A DNA stretch of 64,000 bases, from contig NZ_CP059973.1 of the NCBI RefSeq assembly GCF_009193295.2, positions 744,001 through 808,000 on the forward strand. Direction: 5' to 3'. The notes beneath the pieces are model-generated. The model was not told where the DNA came from and did no database searches. It was given only the letters and a program-made list of their open reading frames with translations. The stretch's first letter is position 1; the number at the start of each line of letters is the position of its first letter. This document shows, piece after piece, positions 50,973 to 61,700 of the stretch. The DNA comes from Bacteroides luhongzhouii. Its GTDB lineage: Bacteria; Bacteroidota; Bacteroidia; Bacteroidales; Bacteroidaceae. A program made the translations under genes and the position numbers.

Positions 50973-52880
50973 TTATTGTTGAATAAGCAGTTTCCTGGCA
51001 TTCTCAAAATCCGTAACAGATTTTTGCCGTCCGTCCCGGTTTCTCACAGCCATGTCAATCGCTTCTTTTTTCTGTTTCGAGTCCACTATCTTGAGCAATT
51101 CAAAGTCTTCGATACCTTCTTTCAGCAATTCCCAACGAATGGAACTGACAGGTCCGTTTTCTCCCGGATAAATATAATAATCATCCCCTTGAATAAAATT
51201 GAAAACAGGTTTGTTGTACGGGTCCTTATCAGACCAACTGTTATATGCCCACCGCAAATATCCGTCAAGTCCGTAATATGCTGCCAGCCAAGGTATCATC
51301 CTTGCCTCGATAGCGGGGGAATAGGTCAACGTATTCGGATGCGCAGGGTCGCCGCACAAATAAAAGTTCGTTATCTTGCCCGGGTCTTTTTTCCTTTCCT
51401 GCAACCAGGTAGAGATTTCATCGCCTGCAGCCAGTTCTTCGGGTAAGAAGGAGTAAAACAGCGAGAACGACTTTGCTAATGAAGAAGCCTCTTTCCTGCC
51501 TGCTATTGAAAATTGCTGCAAGAATACAGGCGCACTATCACCCACTATATCCAAAATCGACTCAATTACCTCATGCGGACTTTCATCAAAGCTCAGATAA
51601 GTTTTACTCAGCCAGTCCTTTGAAGCCAAGTGAGTTTCAAAGTCACGCAAGAAAGCTTTCCATACTTCTTTGTATTCAGGAGCAAACTGGTCGTAATACA
51701 ATGTATCCGAAGCGTTAGTCTCCTTATGGCGGTAAACAATCTCGCGACGGTCCGTCTTATGATTGAAAGGAGACAACGAAAACGCGTCAATACGCCGGTC
51801 AATTCCATGCTTGAAACAAGCCTCTACAAAGCGGTCGAAGACCGTGTAATCAAAACTCCATTTTCCCGAACCGTCCAATAACCAAGTAATCATGGCGGGA
51901 TAGCCCATATAAGTCTGCGAACGCTGGCTGCCCGCCAGCCAGTCTACTTTCCAAGGGTAAGGCACGATAGTGGTCGTAATGGTTTTCGCCCCTCTTGACG
52001 CTAAATCCGCCAAATACGGGTCTATCAGCTTCCAGTGTTCTTCGGACCATGCTTCCACCCCTTTCTCCACAGCTACCGCATTGGGATTGAACCACAAATC
52101 CAGAAAGAAACTATAATTTTCGGGTGTCGGCAATGTAGGAGCCAGCACATTCACAGCCAGATTAAGGGCAACTTCCTGATACTGGTCCGTATGAATCACA
52201 AGCTTCCCGCGATAAATATCGGGAACGGCAGATTCCGGTATCTCTACCGTGAACCAGACAGGCTGCGCCCTGTAAGCAGGCACATCTACCGCCGGCAATT
52301 CCATCAAAGGGTCGGCTACGACATCGGGCACTCCTGTCCCACTCACTTCCTGACCATAGACATCTTCCTGACGGGCAGTCCATGTATATTCGCTACGAGC
52401 ACGCTCCACGGGTACATAACGGACATACCTGACTTTCACACAGTCGGCATCCAGCGTATCCCCCTTTTCCGAGATTAAATCTTCCACCCTGACAGAAAGC
52501 CCTGTTAGTTCGTGAACCGCTGCAACCGAGAGTTGAAAAGACTGCTGCTCGTTACGCACTCCCGTGATTGAATGAATGGCTGAAAAGTCAACAGGCAGGA
52601 TATCGAACGGTGACGGCTGCTTGTCATTCTCATGCTTGGGCGCAGGAAATCTGGGAACCCGTATCAATGACGATGTGGCAAGTTCCCCGGTAGGTATCCA
52701 TACATTCAATGAATCTGAAGGCAATGCCGACTCCACCGTCACTTTCAACCATTCGGGGATTTCGGTGACAGGGTCCATTACCTGATTACGGACCGTTCCT
52801 TCTGACTGCGCCTGTCCGCAGCCGCATAAGGCAGCGGACATACAAAGCGCATATATACTCAAACTAATACTATTTTTCAT
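50973..52880 (-). CDS. DUF4091/GH123-like glycoside hydrolase lipoprotein 2
   Basis: 635 residues, lipoprotein signal ending AALCGC (Cys21, or Cys19 within LCG). N-terminal beta-sandwich to about 250, then the catalytic barrel: YSFFLDLWFNPNAVAVEKGV, WSFDYTVFDRFVEACFKHGI, and Asp432-Glu433 in KTYLSFDESPHEV, as in GH123. The C-terminus has GLDGYLRWAYNSWSDKDPYN and LLKEGIEDFELLKIV. It is a diverged tandem paralogue of the gene that starts 11 bp downstream; the two probably act on different parts of one glycan. It follows susD by 17 bp. Confidence 0.85.
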   Translation of the reverse strand: MKNSISLSIYALCMSAALCGCGQAQSEGTVRNQVMDPVTEIPEWLKVTVESALPSDSLNVWIPTGELATSSLIRVPRFPAPKHENDKQPSPFDILPVDFSAIHSITGVRNEQQSFQLSVAAVHELTGLSVRVEDLISEKGDTLDADCVKVRYVRYVPVERARSEYTWTARQEDVYGQEVSGTGVPDVVADPLMELPAVDVPAYRAQPVWFTVEIPESAVPDIYRGKLVIHTDQYQEVALNLAVNVLAPTLPTPENYSFFLDLWFNPNAVAVEKGVEAWSEEHWKLIDPYLADLASRGAKTITTTIVPYPWKVDWLAGSQRSQTYMGYPAMITWLLDGSGKWSFDYTVFDRFVEACFKHGIDRRIDAFSLSPFNHKTDRREIVYRHKETNASDTLYYDQFAPEYKEVWKAFLRDFETHLASKDWLSKTYLSFDESPHEVIESILDIVGDSAPVFLQQFSIAGRKEASSLAKSFSLFYSFLPEELAAGDEISTWLQERKKDPGKITNFYLCGDPAHPNTLTYSPAIEARMIPWLAAYYGLDGYLRWAYNSWSDKDPYNKPVFNFIQGDDYYIYPGENGPVSSIRWELLKEGIEDFELLKIVDSKQKKEAIDMAVRNRDGRQKSVTDFENARKLLIQQ

Positions 52881-52897
52881 CTATTCAATAACTTTTA

Positions 52898-54337
52898 TTA
52901 ATACTCATTCTGGTCGAGAATACCCGGGATTATTTCCGTACCCGGTTTGGGCAGCAACCTGGCAGTTTCTTTCACATTCGGCAAACGTTCCACATTGGCC
53001 GTGACTACCATCTCTCTTCTGACAAGGTCATGCCACCTGTCCCCTTCGCAAGCAAACTCCCATGCCCTTTCCTCCAGAACAGCCCTGTCAAATTCATTTT
53101 GGGATGTCCGGAGTGTATATGGGGAACTTTCACCCCGTCCCCTCTTATACACCCGGTCGAATGCGTCCAATGCTGCCTGATCCGGGCCATTATTCACATA
53201 GTTAGCCGCTTCCGCATAAATCAACAGAACATCGGCAAAACGCAGAATAGGTCGGAAACCTTCACTGGAAGTATTCACCCGGCGACCACCGTCACGATAT
53301 TTGGCGATAAAAGGTTCAACGCCCGCTTCTGTAAAAGTCGTACCGTCAGCAAATACGGAAGTGAAAGTGGCATCTTTCCGGGAACCTTCGGGAAAAGCAT
53401 CGAAGAACCGGGTTTCACTGAAATAGTCTCCCCATCCCCCTTCGCCATTTCCAAAGTATCTTGTAGCCAAATCCATGTGGCTTCCGGCCACTCCGTCTTC
53501 TGCAACCGAACCGTAGAAAGTGAAAATAAACTCTTTTGACTTCAACTTATTAGCTTGTTTCCACAAATCGGCGAAATCGTCTTCGAGATCATATCCATAC
53601 TTTTCATCCATTACTTCCGCAGCCTTGTCTCTAGCCAACACGTAATAAGACTTATCATTCAACGGCCATCCCGTCATAGTCAAATACACTTTAGCCATCA
53701 AAGTCTTCGCCGCCCCTCTTGTCGGCCTGCCTTTCTCCGCAAATGAGAGAGGCAGTTTGACTTCAGCTATTGAGAGGTCTTCAAGAATTGCGTCGTACAC
53801 TTCGGCTACGCTCGACTGTTTTACGGTTTCAATATTATTTTGATTCTCATAAGTCGTCACCTGCACAGGACCGAAAAAACGCACCAGATAAAAATAGGTG
53901 AAAGCACGCAGGAACCTTGCCTGTCCTTCAAGCGCATCCAGTTTTTCCGCCGAAACGTCTTTGGCATTCTGAAGTTTGCTAATCAACGTATTGGCATTGG
54001 AGATAGCCTGATAGCATTTCATCCAGAAATCATGAATGACAAGTTCACGGTCATTGGGAACCAACCGGTCGAAATTTTTAAACAGGTCTGCGTCGGAACG
54101 AATATCCTCTGCCCCGGACGCCAGGATGAGGTCATATCCATAATCAAATCCCGACCAGTCGGAGTAAAGGGCTTTGATAATACCCGTCAAGGCGGCGTTA
54201 TACTCGCTTTCCGAAGTATAAAAGTTTTGTGGTGATAAGTCTGACGGCGGATTCTCGTCCAAATCCACGCACGAAACAATCAAAGGCATTGCCAGGCACA
54301 ACAGGGAAAGTCGTGCAATGTTTTTTATAAGTTTCAT
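52898..54337 (-). CDS. SusD/RagB-family lipoprotein (locus 3)
   Basis: From the ATG at 54335-54337 the protein has 479 residues (MKLIKNIARLSLLCLAMPLI, lipobox IVSC). A frame from 54361 adds eight residues before it. SusD features: DLDENPPSDLSPQNFYTSES, ARFLRAFTYFYLVRFFGPV, GAAKTLMAKVYLTMTGWPL, FADVLLIYAEAANYVNNGP and LEERAWEFACEGDRWHDLVR. It ends ILDQNEY, 17 bp before the GH123-like gene. Confidence 0.96.
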   Translation of the reverse strand: MKLIKNIARLSLLCLAMPLIVSCVDLDENPPSDLSPQNFYTSESEYNAALTGIIKALYSDWSGFDYGYDLILASGAEDIRSDADLFKNFDRLVPNDRELVIHDFWMKCYQAISNANTLISKLQNAKDVSAEKLDALEGQARFLRAFTYFYLVRFFGPVQVTTYENQNNIETVKQSSVAEVYDAILEDLSIAEVKLPLSFAEKGRPTRGAAKTLMAKVYLTMTGWPLNDKSYYVLARDKAAEVMDEKYGYDLEDDFADLWKQANKLKSKEFIFTFYGSVAEDGVAGSHMDLATRYFGNGEGGWGDYFSETRFFDAFPEGSRKDATFTSVFADGTTFTEAGVEPFIAKYRDGGRRVNTSSEGFRPILRFADVLLIYAEAANYVNNGPDQAALDAFDRVYKRGRGESSPYTLRTSQNEFDRAVLEERAWEFACEGDRWHDLVRREMVVTANVERLPNVKETARLLPKPGTEIIPGILDQNEY

Positions 54338-54386
54338 AATGTATATCTTTTTGATTATCATTCTTTAATTCTTTTTGCCAACACTA

Positions 54387-57300
54387 TCAGAAAGTAATAT
54401 CCAGACCGATTGCATACTGTTTCTGGGAAGGATAGGAAGCCATATCAAATCCGGTAAACGGTCCCGAATTATTGCCGGAAGCAATGCTGGAAGCATTATT
54501 GGCCTCGGGGTCAAATCCCGAGTAGTTGGTGAAAGTCAGCAGGTTCGTCCCGGTCACATATACCTTTACTGCATTAATCTTGAATTTCTTCAGAAATTTG
54601 GAAGGCAGATTATAGCCGAGAGTGATGTTTTTCACCCGGAGATAGGAACCGTTCTCGACCCACTGGCTGGAGTTTCGTTGATTTCCAAGTACATCATGTC
54701 CCGCAACGGTCGTATTTTCATTTTCTGGCGTCCAGCGGTTCAGAAGATTCCTGCCGACTCCGTCCGCGCCTCCCTCCAACATAAACTTTCCAAGGTTCAC
54801 GATATCATTTCCCTGTACTCCGACAATGAGTACATTCAGAAACAGGTCTTTATAACGGAAACTATTACTCCAGCTATACGTGAAGTCCGGCAGTGTTTTG
54901 GCGATTGTCACCATGTCTTCACTGTCTATCACTCCGTTATTGTCCTTGTCGAAATATTTCGGAGAGCCGGGAGTGACCCCATACGCGCCCGCCAAAATCT
55001 TCTCACTGCTTTTCCATACTCCGTCATACCTGAAACCTTTTACCAAGCCGATAGGCTGCCCCACTTCCAGGCGGACTGCATCCGAGAATCCGGGCATACC
55101 GGCTCCTCCAAGAATCATTTCGTCCACTCCCTCATTGAGTGCCAGCACTTCACTACGGTTGGCGGCGTAAGTCAAGTTGGTAGTCCACTCGAAGTTCTTC
55201 GTCCGCACAGGTGTTCCGCCCACAACCAACTCAATTCCCTGGTTGCGGATTTTTCCGGCGTTCACCAATTGAGTGGCTTGTCCAGAAGCCATTTTCAGTT
55301 GCTTTTCAAACAATAAATCCGAAGTTATTTTCCGGTAGGCATCGGCAGTGAGGTTGAACCTGCCCTTAAATAAAGAAAGGTCGATACCTGCATTCCACTG
55401 TTTAGTAGTCTCCCATTTCAAATTCGGATTTCCCGCCAAAGTAGACAATGAAACGCCCTGATGAAGTTTCTCACCGTCAAATGCATAAGCCGCTTTAGAG
55501 CCTGTCACCAGCAAGTCCAATGACTGATAGGGAGAAATTGCCTGATTGCCGACCACTCCGTAACTCAATCTCAATTTTAGGTTATCTATGACGGAGACAT
55601 TTTTCAAGAACTTTTCGTTTGAAATATTCCACGCCAGTCCGGCGGAAGGGAAATATCCCCATTTATTGTTCTTCGCAAATACCGACGAACCGTCTGCACG
55701 CATGGTCAACGTAGCCGAGTAACGGTCTGAATAGGTATAACTGATTCGTCCCATATAGGATAAGAGCGTCTGATCGGCCCTGTAAGAACCGGGCTGAATG
55801 GTTTCGTTTCCGAGACCCAGATTATTATATAATTTCTCGTTCGTGAAAAATCCTTTGGAAGAAGCATAGCTGGAAGTCGATTTCGACAATTGCTGTTCCA
55901 GAACCGCAGTGGCAATCAGATGATGTTTGCCTGCAAAGGTATGGTCGTATGTCAGCATATTCGTATTCTGGAATTGTATCCACTTGTCATTGCTTATGCT
56001 GGCTGTCCGTGTCGCTTCGTCCCCATTAATCACTTTCTCGGTGTAATACCAGTCACTCTCCCCGTCTGTCATCTGCCAGGAGACGGACGACTGGAAGTTG
56101 AGGTCTTTGAATAACTGGACAACGATTTCAGGATTAATGATATTCATTTTCTGGCGATATACATTCGTCTGTTCATTGGCAAGCGCCACCGGATTATATT
56201 CCGTATTCGAGCCGTAACCACCTCCCGGCTGCGAATAAGTACCGTCACTCTCATACACAGGCCTTGTAGGCGCAAAATTCAAAGCGGCATAGATAGGGCT
56301 TCCGTAAGCGTCCCGCGCATTCTGAACCGTCGGATTATCTTTAGACGAAGAAAAGAAGGTGTTCAAGTTCAGCTTGATTCTTTTGTTCAAGTCGATAGAG
56401 AGGTTCGAGCGCAGCGACATTTTCTGGAATTTCGAGTTGATGACAATTCCTTTGGTTCCCAAGTAATCTCCGGCAATATTATAAGAGATAATCCCTGACC
56501 TCCCGCTGATGCTAAGATGATGATTCTGGGTTGTCCCGGTTCTGAATATCTCGTCCTGCCAGTCGGTACTATTATTTTGAAAAACAGATACGTCGTCAAA
56601 TACGGCAGGCAGTTTTCTCGCTTCCCTGTTCGTATTAATATATTGCGCATATTCCGAAGCATTCATTATATCCAGCTTTTTGCGTACTTGCTGAAGGGCA
56701 CCAAATACATTGTAAGTGATAACCGGCTTTTGGCTGCCTCCCTTTTTAGTCGTAATCAGGATAACCCCGCCGGCTCCCCGCGAGCCATAAATGGCAGTGG
56801 CCGAGGCATCTTTCAGAATTTCAATCGATTCGATATCATTCGGGTGTACATTCGACATCGAGCCGCCCTGCATTCCGTCGATGATAACCAGCGGGTCACT
56901 TGCGGCATTGATTGAATTTACCCCACGAATCCGAATGGAGATACTGGAATTGGGAGAGGCATCATTATTGACTACCTGCACCCCGGCTATCTGCCCCTGA
57001 AGCGCCTCATCGGTACGTGTAAAGGCCGCGTTCCGTATGTTTTCTGACTTAACGGAACTTACCGAACCGGTAATATCACTCTTTTTCTGGATACCATAGC
57101 CCACTACGACCACCTCATCCAGTAAAGCGACATCTTCTTCCAGCAGAATATCCATTTTCGTCCGGTTGCCCACCGGTATTTCCTGCGTTTTATAGCCTAT
57201 AAAGCTGGCTACAAGTATATCTCCGGACTTCACATTGATAGAGAAGTTACCGTCCAAATCGGTGATTCCACCTGTCAGCGTCCCTTTTATTGCAACAGAT

Positions 57301-57428
57301 ACCCCCGGAAGCGGCTGCTTATCGGCTTTCGACCGTATCGTACCTTTCAATGTCTGCTGTGCAAAGGCTGAAAAAGAAACAATCAGCCCAAGCATGATTA
57401 ATAACACTATTTTCTTCATATTTTTCAT
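54387..57428 (-). CDS. SusC/RagA TonB-dependent transporter without STN domain (locus 3)
   Basis: 1013 residues. A signal peptide (VSFSAFAQQ, about residue 25) leads directly into the carboxypeptidase-like domain (RSKADKQPLPGVSVAIKGTL), then LLDEVVVVGYGIQKK, the plug (GSVSSVKSENIRNAAFTRTD) and a barrel ending YPSQKQYAIGLDITF. No STN domain is present, which fits control by the divergent hybrid regulator rather than by a sigma factor. The ATG three codons downstream (57419) is an alternative start. susD follows by 49 bp when its shorter start is used. Confidence 0.97.
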   Translation of the reverse strand: MKNMKKIVLLIMLGLIVSFSAFAQQTLKGTIRSKADKQPLPGVSVAIKGTLTGGITDLDGNFSINVKSGDILVASFIGYKTQEIPVGNRTKMDILLEEDVALLDEVVVVGYGIQKKSDITGSVSSVKSENIRNAAFTRTDEALQGQIAGVQVVNNDASPNSSISIRIRGVNSINAASDPLVIIDGMQGGSMSNVHPNDIESIEILKDASATAIYGSRGAGGVILITTKKGGSQKPVITYNVFGALQQVRKKLDIMNASEYAQYINTNREARKLPAVFDDVSVFQNNSTDWQDEIFRTGTTQNHHLSISGRSGIISYNIAGDYLGTKGIVINSKFQKMSLRSNLSIDLNKRIKLNLNTFFSSSKDNPTVQNARDAYGSPIYAALNFAPTRPVYESDGTYSQPGGGYGSNTEYNPVALANEQTNVYRQKMNIINPEIVVQLFKDLNFQSSVSWQMTDGESDWYYTEKVINGDEATRTASISNDKWIQFQNTNMLTYDHTFAGKHHLIATAVLEQQLSKSTSSYASSKGFFTNEKLYNNLGLGNETIQPGSYRADQTLLSYMGRISYTYSDRYSATLTMRADGSSVFAKNNKWGYFPSAGLAWNISNEKFLKNVSVIDNLKLRLSYGVVGNQAISPYQSLDLLVTGSKAAYAFDGEKLHQGVSLSTLAGNPNLKWETTKQWNAGIDLSLFKGRFNLTADAYRKITSDLLFEKQLKMASGQATQLVNAGKIRNQGIELVVGGTPVRTKNFEWTTNLTYAANRSEVLALNEGVDEMILGGAGMPGFSDAVRLEVGQPIGLVKGFRYDGVWKSSEKILAGAYGVTPGSPKYFDKDNNGVIDSEDMVTIAKTLPDFTYSWSNSFRYKDLFLNVLIVGVQGNDIVNLGKFMLEGGADGVGRNLLNRWTPENENTTVAGHDVLGNQRNSSQWVENGSYLRVKNITLGYNLPSKFLKKFKINAVKVYVTGTNLLTFTNYSGFDPEANNASSIASGNNSGPFTGFDMASYPSQKQYAIGLDITF

Positions 57429-57445
57429 ATTATCCGATTATTAGT

Positions 57446-58522
57446 TTAGTCCGTAATCTCCACGTCAAAGTCCTTGACGGTACCAAATCTCACGCTGCCG
57501 CACGGTTCGAAAACAGAAAGGTCGACACCCCATGAGTCCACAGTAGCCGCCCGCATACGCACAACACCAAGCGACGCATCTGCCGGAACATGCACGGATA
57601 TGCTATACGGCCCATTGTTCGTTCCTTCAAACTCGCCGAACACTGCAATACGTTCTCCGTCATTTGTGAAATTCCTGTCACCGTTCCAGTCTATCCACAC
57701 AGCACTGCATGACCAGTTGTTCGATTGTACCAGATGAAGTGTAAAGTCACTGCCTCTTTTCACGATAAGGCGGTCTTCGGGATAGTACTTATAATTATTA
57801 GTCGGTATGGCGATATTCACATGCGACAGATTTTGCGCAGCTCCCTCGGTGCGTACTTCATCCGGGCAATAGTCGCCATAACCTGTTATCGTACAATATT
57901 CTTTGCCGAACACCGGCGGATTACCGCTTACAAATACCTCGACGGACGCGCTTCGTCCACCTTCTACCGTAGTGGCTGTTATGATGGAAGAACCTCGCGA
58001 GAACGCTGTCACCACGCCATTATCGACACTGGCTACTTCGGGGTCACTCGAAGTCCAAATCAAGTCCTGAATAGAAGCATCCGCCGGTGTGAAAAGGACA
58101 TCATACCGTATTTTCCCCGGAGCTATGGGAGCTTCAGGCGATAACTTTATTCCCGTCACTTTTACAATCACCCTGACCGGAAGCGACTGTTTCACTTTTC
58201 CGTCCGCAGTAGAGGCGGTTATGATAGTGGTTCCCACTTTCAGCCCGATAATGCCGGATACCAACCCCGGTTCATTGGATTGTACCTGCGCTATTTCGGG
58301 ATTGGCAGATTCCCACTTCAGCTTATCCGTCATATCGTCCGGAGACGCAACAGCTACAACAGACTGTATTTCATCAATACCTATCAATATATCCGACGTA
58401 TTTAACGTGAAACTTTCGAGTGCAATATCCTGCTCTTCTTCTTTACAGCTGTACTGCAACAAAGGAGTTGCAAGTAACAAAAAATAAAGGATTTTTTTGT
58501 AAACTAGTTTTCTCATAAGCAT
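57446..58522 (-). CDS. lipoprotein with Ig-like repeats and a GEVED domain
   Basis: 358 residues, lipobox QYSC (Cys26) then KEEEQDI. Two Big_2-type Ig domains follow (ASPDDMTDKLKWESANPEIA with VGTTIITASTADGKVKQSL; LIWTSSDPEVASVDNGVVTA with GSSIITATTVEG), at about 38-205. The C-terminal 140 residues are a GEVED-type domain (CSAVWIDWNGDRNFTNDGER, then VRMRAATVDS). These are adhesion or carbohydrate-binding modules; no catalytic residues are seen. It is the first gene of the locus 3 operon, ahead of susC by 17 bp, an unusual place for a surface glycan-binding protein. Confidence 0.8.
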   Translation of the reverse strand: MLMRKLVYKKILYFLLLATPLLQYSCKEEEQDIALESFTLNTSDILIGIDEIQSVVAVASPDDMTDKLKWESANPEIAQVQSNEPGLVSGIIGLKVGTTIITASTADGKVKQSLPVRVIVKVTGIKLSPEAPIAPGKIRYDVLFTPADASIQDLIWTSSDPEVASVDNGVVTAFSRGSSIITATTVEGGRSASVEVFVSGNPPVFGKEYCTITGYGDYCPDEVRTEGAAQNLSHVNIAIPTNNYKYYPEDRLIVKRGSDFTLHLVQSNNWSCSAVWIDWNGDRNFTNDGERIAVFGEFEGTNNGPYSISVHVPADASLGVVRMRAATVDSWGVDLSVFEPCGSVRFGTVKDFDVEITD

Positions 58523-58621
58523 TTTGATTTTTAATTATTATTCAGTTAACTAATAAAATGACAGCCGTTGTGTGATTTCGATTCGCTAAATACGGCAATA
58601 GTGGGCTATAAAGGGGGATAC

Positions 58622-58652
58622 AAATTCGTACAATAGATGCTGTAAATTCGTA
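58622..58652. promoter_or_regulatory. direct repeat in the HTCS divergent promoter region
   Basis: AAATTCGTA occurs at 58622-58630 and again at 58644-58652, 22 bp apart and in the same orientation. AraC-type domains of hybrid regulators bind paired direct repeats, so this is a candidate operator for the locus 3 operon, 100-130 bp upstream of its first ATG. Confidence 0.5.
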
Positions 58653-58712
58653 AACAGGGGATTCCGAGGGATATTCGGGCAAATAAAAACAGGAAATTCA
58701 GAAAAAATATTG

Positions 58713-58720
58713 TAGTTTTG
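58713..58720 (+). promoter_or_regulatory. candidate -7 box of the hybrid regulator gene
   Basis: TAGTTTTG matches TAnnTTTG, 36 bases before the ATG at 58757. The -33 is not clear. Confidence 0.4.
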
Positions 58721-58756
58721 CTATCATCATTCCTTAAAAAGAAAATCCAATTATAG

Positions 58757-61700
58757 ATGATTCTTATGAAAAACAACACACTGCTTACAGGATTCCTGCT
58801 CCTGTTCTTCCTTACACTGACAAACGCCCAAGCGCAACTCCGGCATACCGAGTTTCTAAACATAGGTGTCGAGAACGGTCTTTCGCACAGCAGTGTCACC
58901 AGCATTGCCCAGGACAGCATCGGATTTATCTGGGTGGGAACCAAGCACGGATTAAACAGGTATGACGGAACCAACTTCAAAGTCTACTCCCAACACGAAC
59001 CTTATCAAATAGGAAACGATATTTCCGTTCTGAACATTGACAGCCGGAACCGTCTTTGGGTAGGAACCAACGGCGACGGTCTTTTCCTATATAATCCTCT
59101 CAACGATACCTTCCTGCCTATATCCCTGGACTCCTCTCCCGGTAGAAGCAATCACTACATGGAAATCCACGCACTGTTGGAAGATAAGGACGGGATTATG
59201 TGGATTGCTACCGAAAAGGGAATTTACTCGTATGATGCATCAGGTAAATCCAGGCATTACCAACTGAAAGAGGACAAATCCGATTCATCAAACAAGAATG
59301 ATATCAGAGCCATGCTCGAAGCACCTGCCGACCGGATTTGGATTGGCACATTCGGCTCGGGGCTTTATCTTTTCGATAAGAAATCAGGTGAGTTCACGCA
59401 TTTCGACACAAAGCCATTCGACGGATTAAAGGACAATACCGATTATATCAATGCATTATTTACGGACGAGAAAGGGAACTTACTTGTCGGAACTAACGGG
59501 CAGGGACTGAAATATTTCGATTTCCAACAAAATAGAATTTCAAACTACCTGGCAGGTACTCCGTATGACGACCTGCTCATCGTCAGATGCATCTGGCAGG
59601 ACAAGCTCGACAACCTGTGGATAGGCACGGACGGGCTAGGCATACTGCACATCACAAGAAAGCCCGGTCAACCGCTCGCAATTAAAAACTATCAAAACAA
59701 CCACAACGTACATAATTCTCTTTCCTCAAATACAATTAATGTATTTTTCGAGGACCGGCAAGCTAATCTATGGATAGGCAGCGCGAAAAAAGGTATCAAC
59801 CTGATAAAAAAGGAAACTACAAATATCGAGCAGTATTATAGCGACGGCAAAGGGGAATACAAGATACCTGTCCTTTCTGTTTTTCACGACAAGCATGGGC
59901 TCTGGCTGGGAACTGACGGGGAAGGACTGACTTTATTGAAGCCTCAACATGAGAAATCCCCTTACGAGATTTCCCGTTTTTTCTGTAAAGCGACCAACAA
60001 CGGATATGTAGGCGATTTTATCCAATGTATCAAACCTGCCAATGACGGAAGTTTCTGGATAGCCATTTATGCCCAGGGACTGCACCGTTTCTATCCTGAG
60101 ATGCAAAATACCCGCGATGAAACGGGGAAATCCATTCCCCGGCATTTTATTTCCCATAATAACGTCCAGGACATTCTGGTCTTGCCTTCCGGAGATTTAT
60201 GGATAGCGACTTGGGGCGGCGGACTTGTCTATTTCGACACCAAGGTTCAAATGAGCTGGCCATATAAGCACGAACCGGGAAATCCGACATCACTCGGCGG
60301 GGACAATGTGCTGGCACTAAGTCCCGATAGTGACGGGTGTCTATGGTTGGCAACTTACGGTGACGGGCTGTCAATGTATAATCCGGTCACCAAGAAATTC
60401 AAGAATTACAAAGCTGAAGATTATCCCGGACTAGCCAGCAACTACATTTTCGCCTTACTGCGTGGAGACGACAACTGTCTATGGCTGGCTACGAAAGAGG
60501 GACCTGTCCGTTTCAATCCCAAGACTTCGGAGTTTGCAACGATTCCGATGAATGGAGCCGACATGCAACGCCGGAGCATCGTAAGCCTGCTGAAAGACAA
60601 AGACGGAAACATTTGGGCAGGTACCCAGAAAGGAATCATGCGTATTCAAAAGGATAATAACCAGATAAGTTTTATCCCCGGTCTTTATGATAACTTTTGT
60701 CTCAAATCTGCCTTTAAAGATGAAGACGGGAAACTGTACTTCGGTAGCAACGAACGGGTAGTAGCTTTTTATCCTTCCCAAATACAATTTGAAACGCCTG
60801 TTCCCGCAATGTGTCTCACCGGCTTCAAACTGTTCAGCAAGCCTGTAGCCATAAATGCCCAAAGTGTGCTGAAACAACAGATATGTTTTGAGAAGAAAAT
60901 AGTTCTCAAACACAACCAGAGCGTATTTTCCATAGAATATGCCGCTTTGGACTATTCTTTCTCTAAGAATATAAACTATGAGTTCAAGTTGGCCGGCAGG
61001 GATGAGGACTGGCAAAGCGTGGGTACTCAGAATACAGTTACTTTCACTAATCTTCCGTCCGGCAAATATACCTTTATGGTACGTCCCGTCGGTGAGCCTT
61101 CTTATCAACAGGCAACACCCGCACAAATTGAAATCCAGGTGCTCCCCCCCTTCTGGCTTACCTGGTGGGCTTATCTTATCTATTTTGCTCTTATCATAAT
61201 CACCCTGTATCTATTCCGTAGATATACCTTAAAATGGTCGGAAATCAAAAATGAATTGAAACTTGAGAAATTCAAGCGTGAACAGGAAGAACATATCTAC
61301 GAACTGAAACAGCATTTTTTCACGAATATCTCACATGATATCCGAACGCCGCTCACTTTGATTGCAGGCTCTATCAACAAACTTTTCAACAGAGAAAACA
61401 TGGATGCAACCGAACAGAAATACCTGAAACTGATAAGAACCAATACCAACCGTCTACTGAACCTCACCGGAGAATTACTGAATTTCAGAAAACTGGAAAC
61501 GGGAAACGTCACCCTTCGGGTATCCAAGGAAAATCTGGTTGAGTTTGTGCAAGAAATCTACATCAGTTATACCCAGTTTGCCATCAACAAGCATATTGAG
61601 TATAAATTCGAATATTCACAACCGGAAATCAGCGTTTGGATAGATAAAGTGCAATTTGAGAGAGCCGTTTGCAACCTCATCTCCAACGCGTTCAAATACA

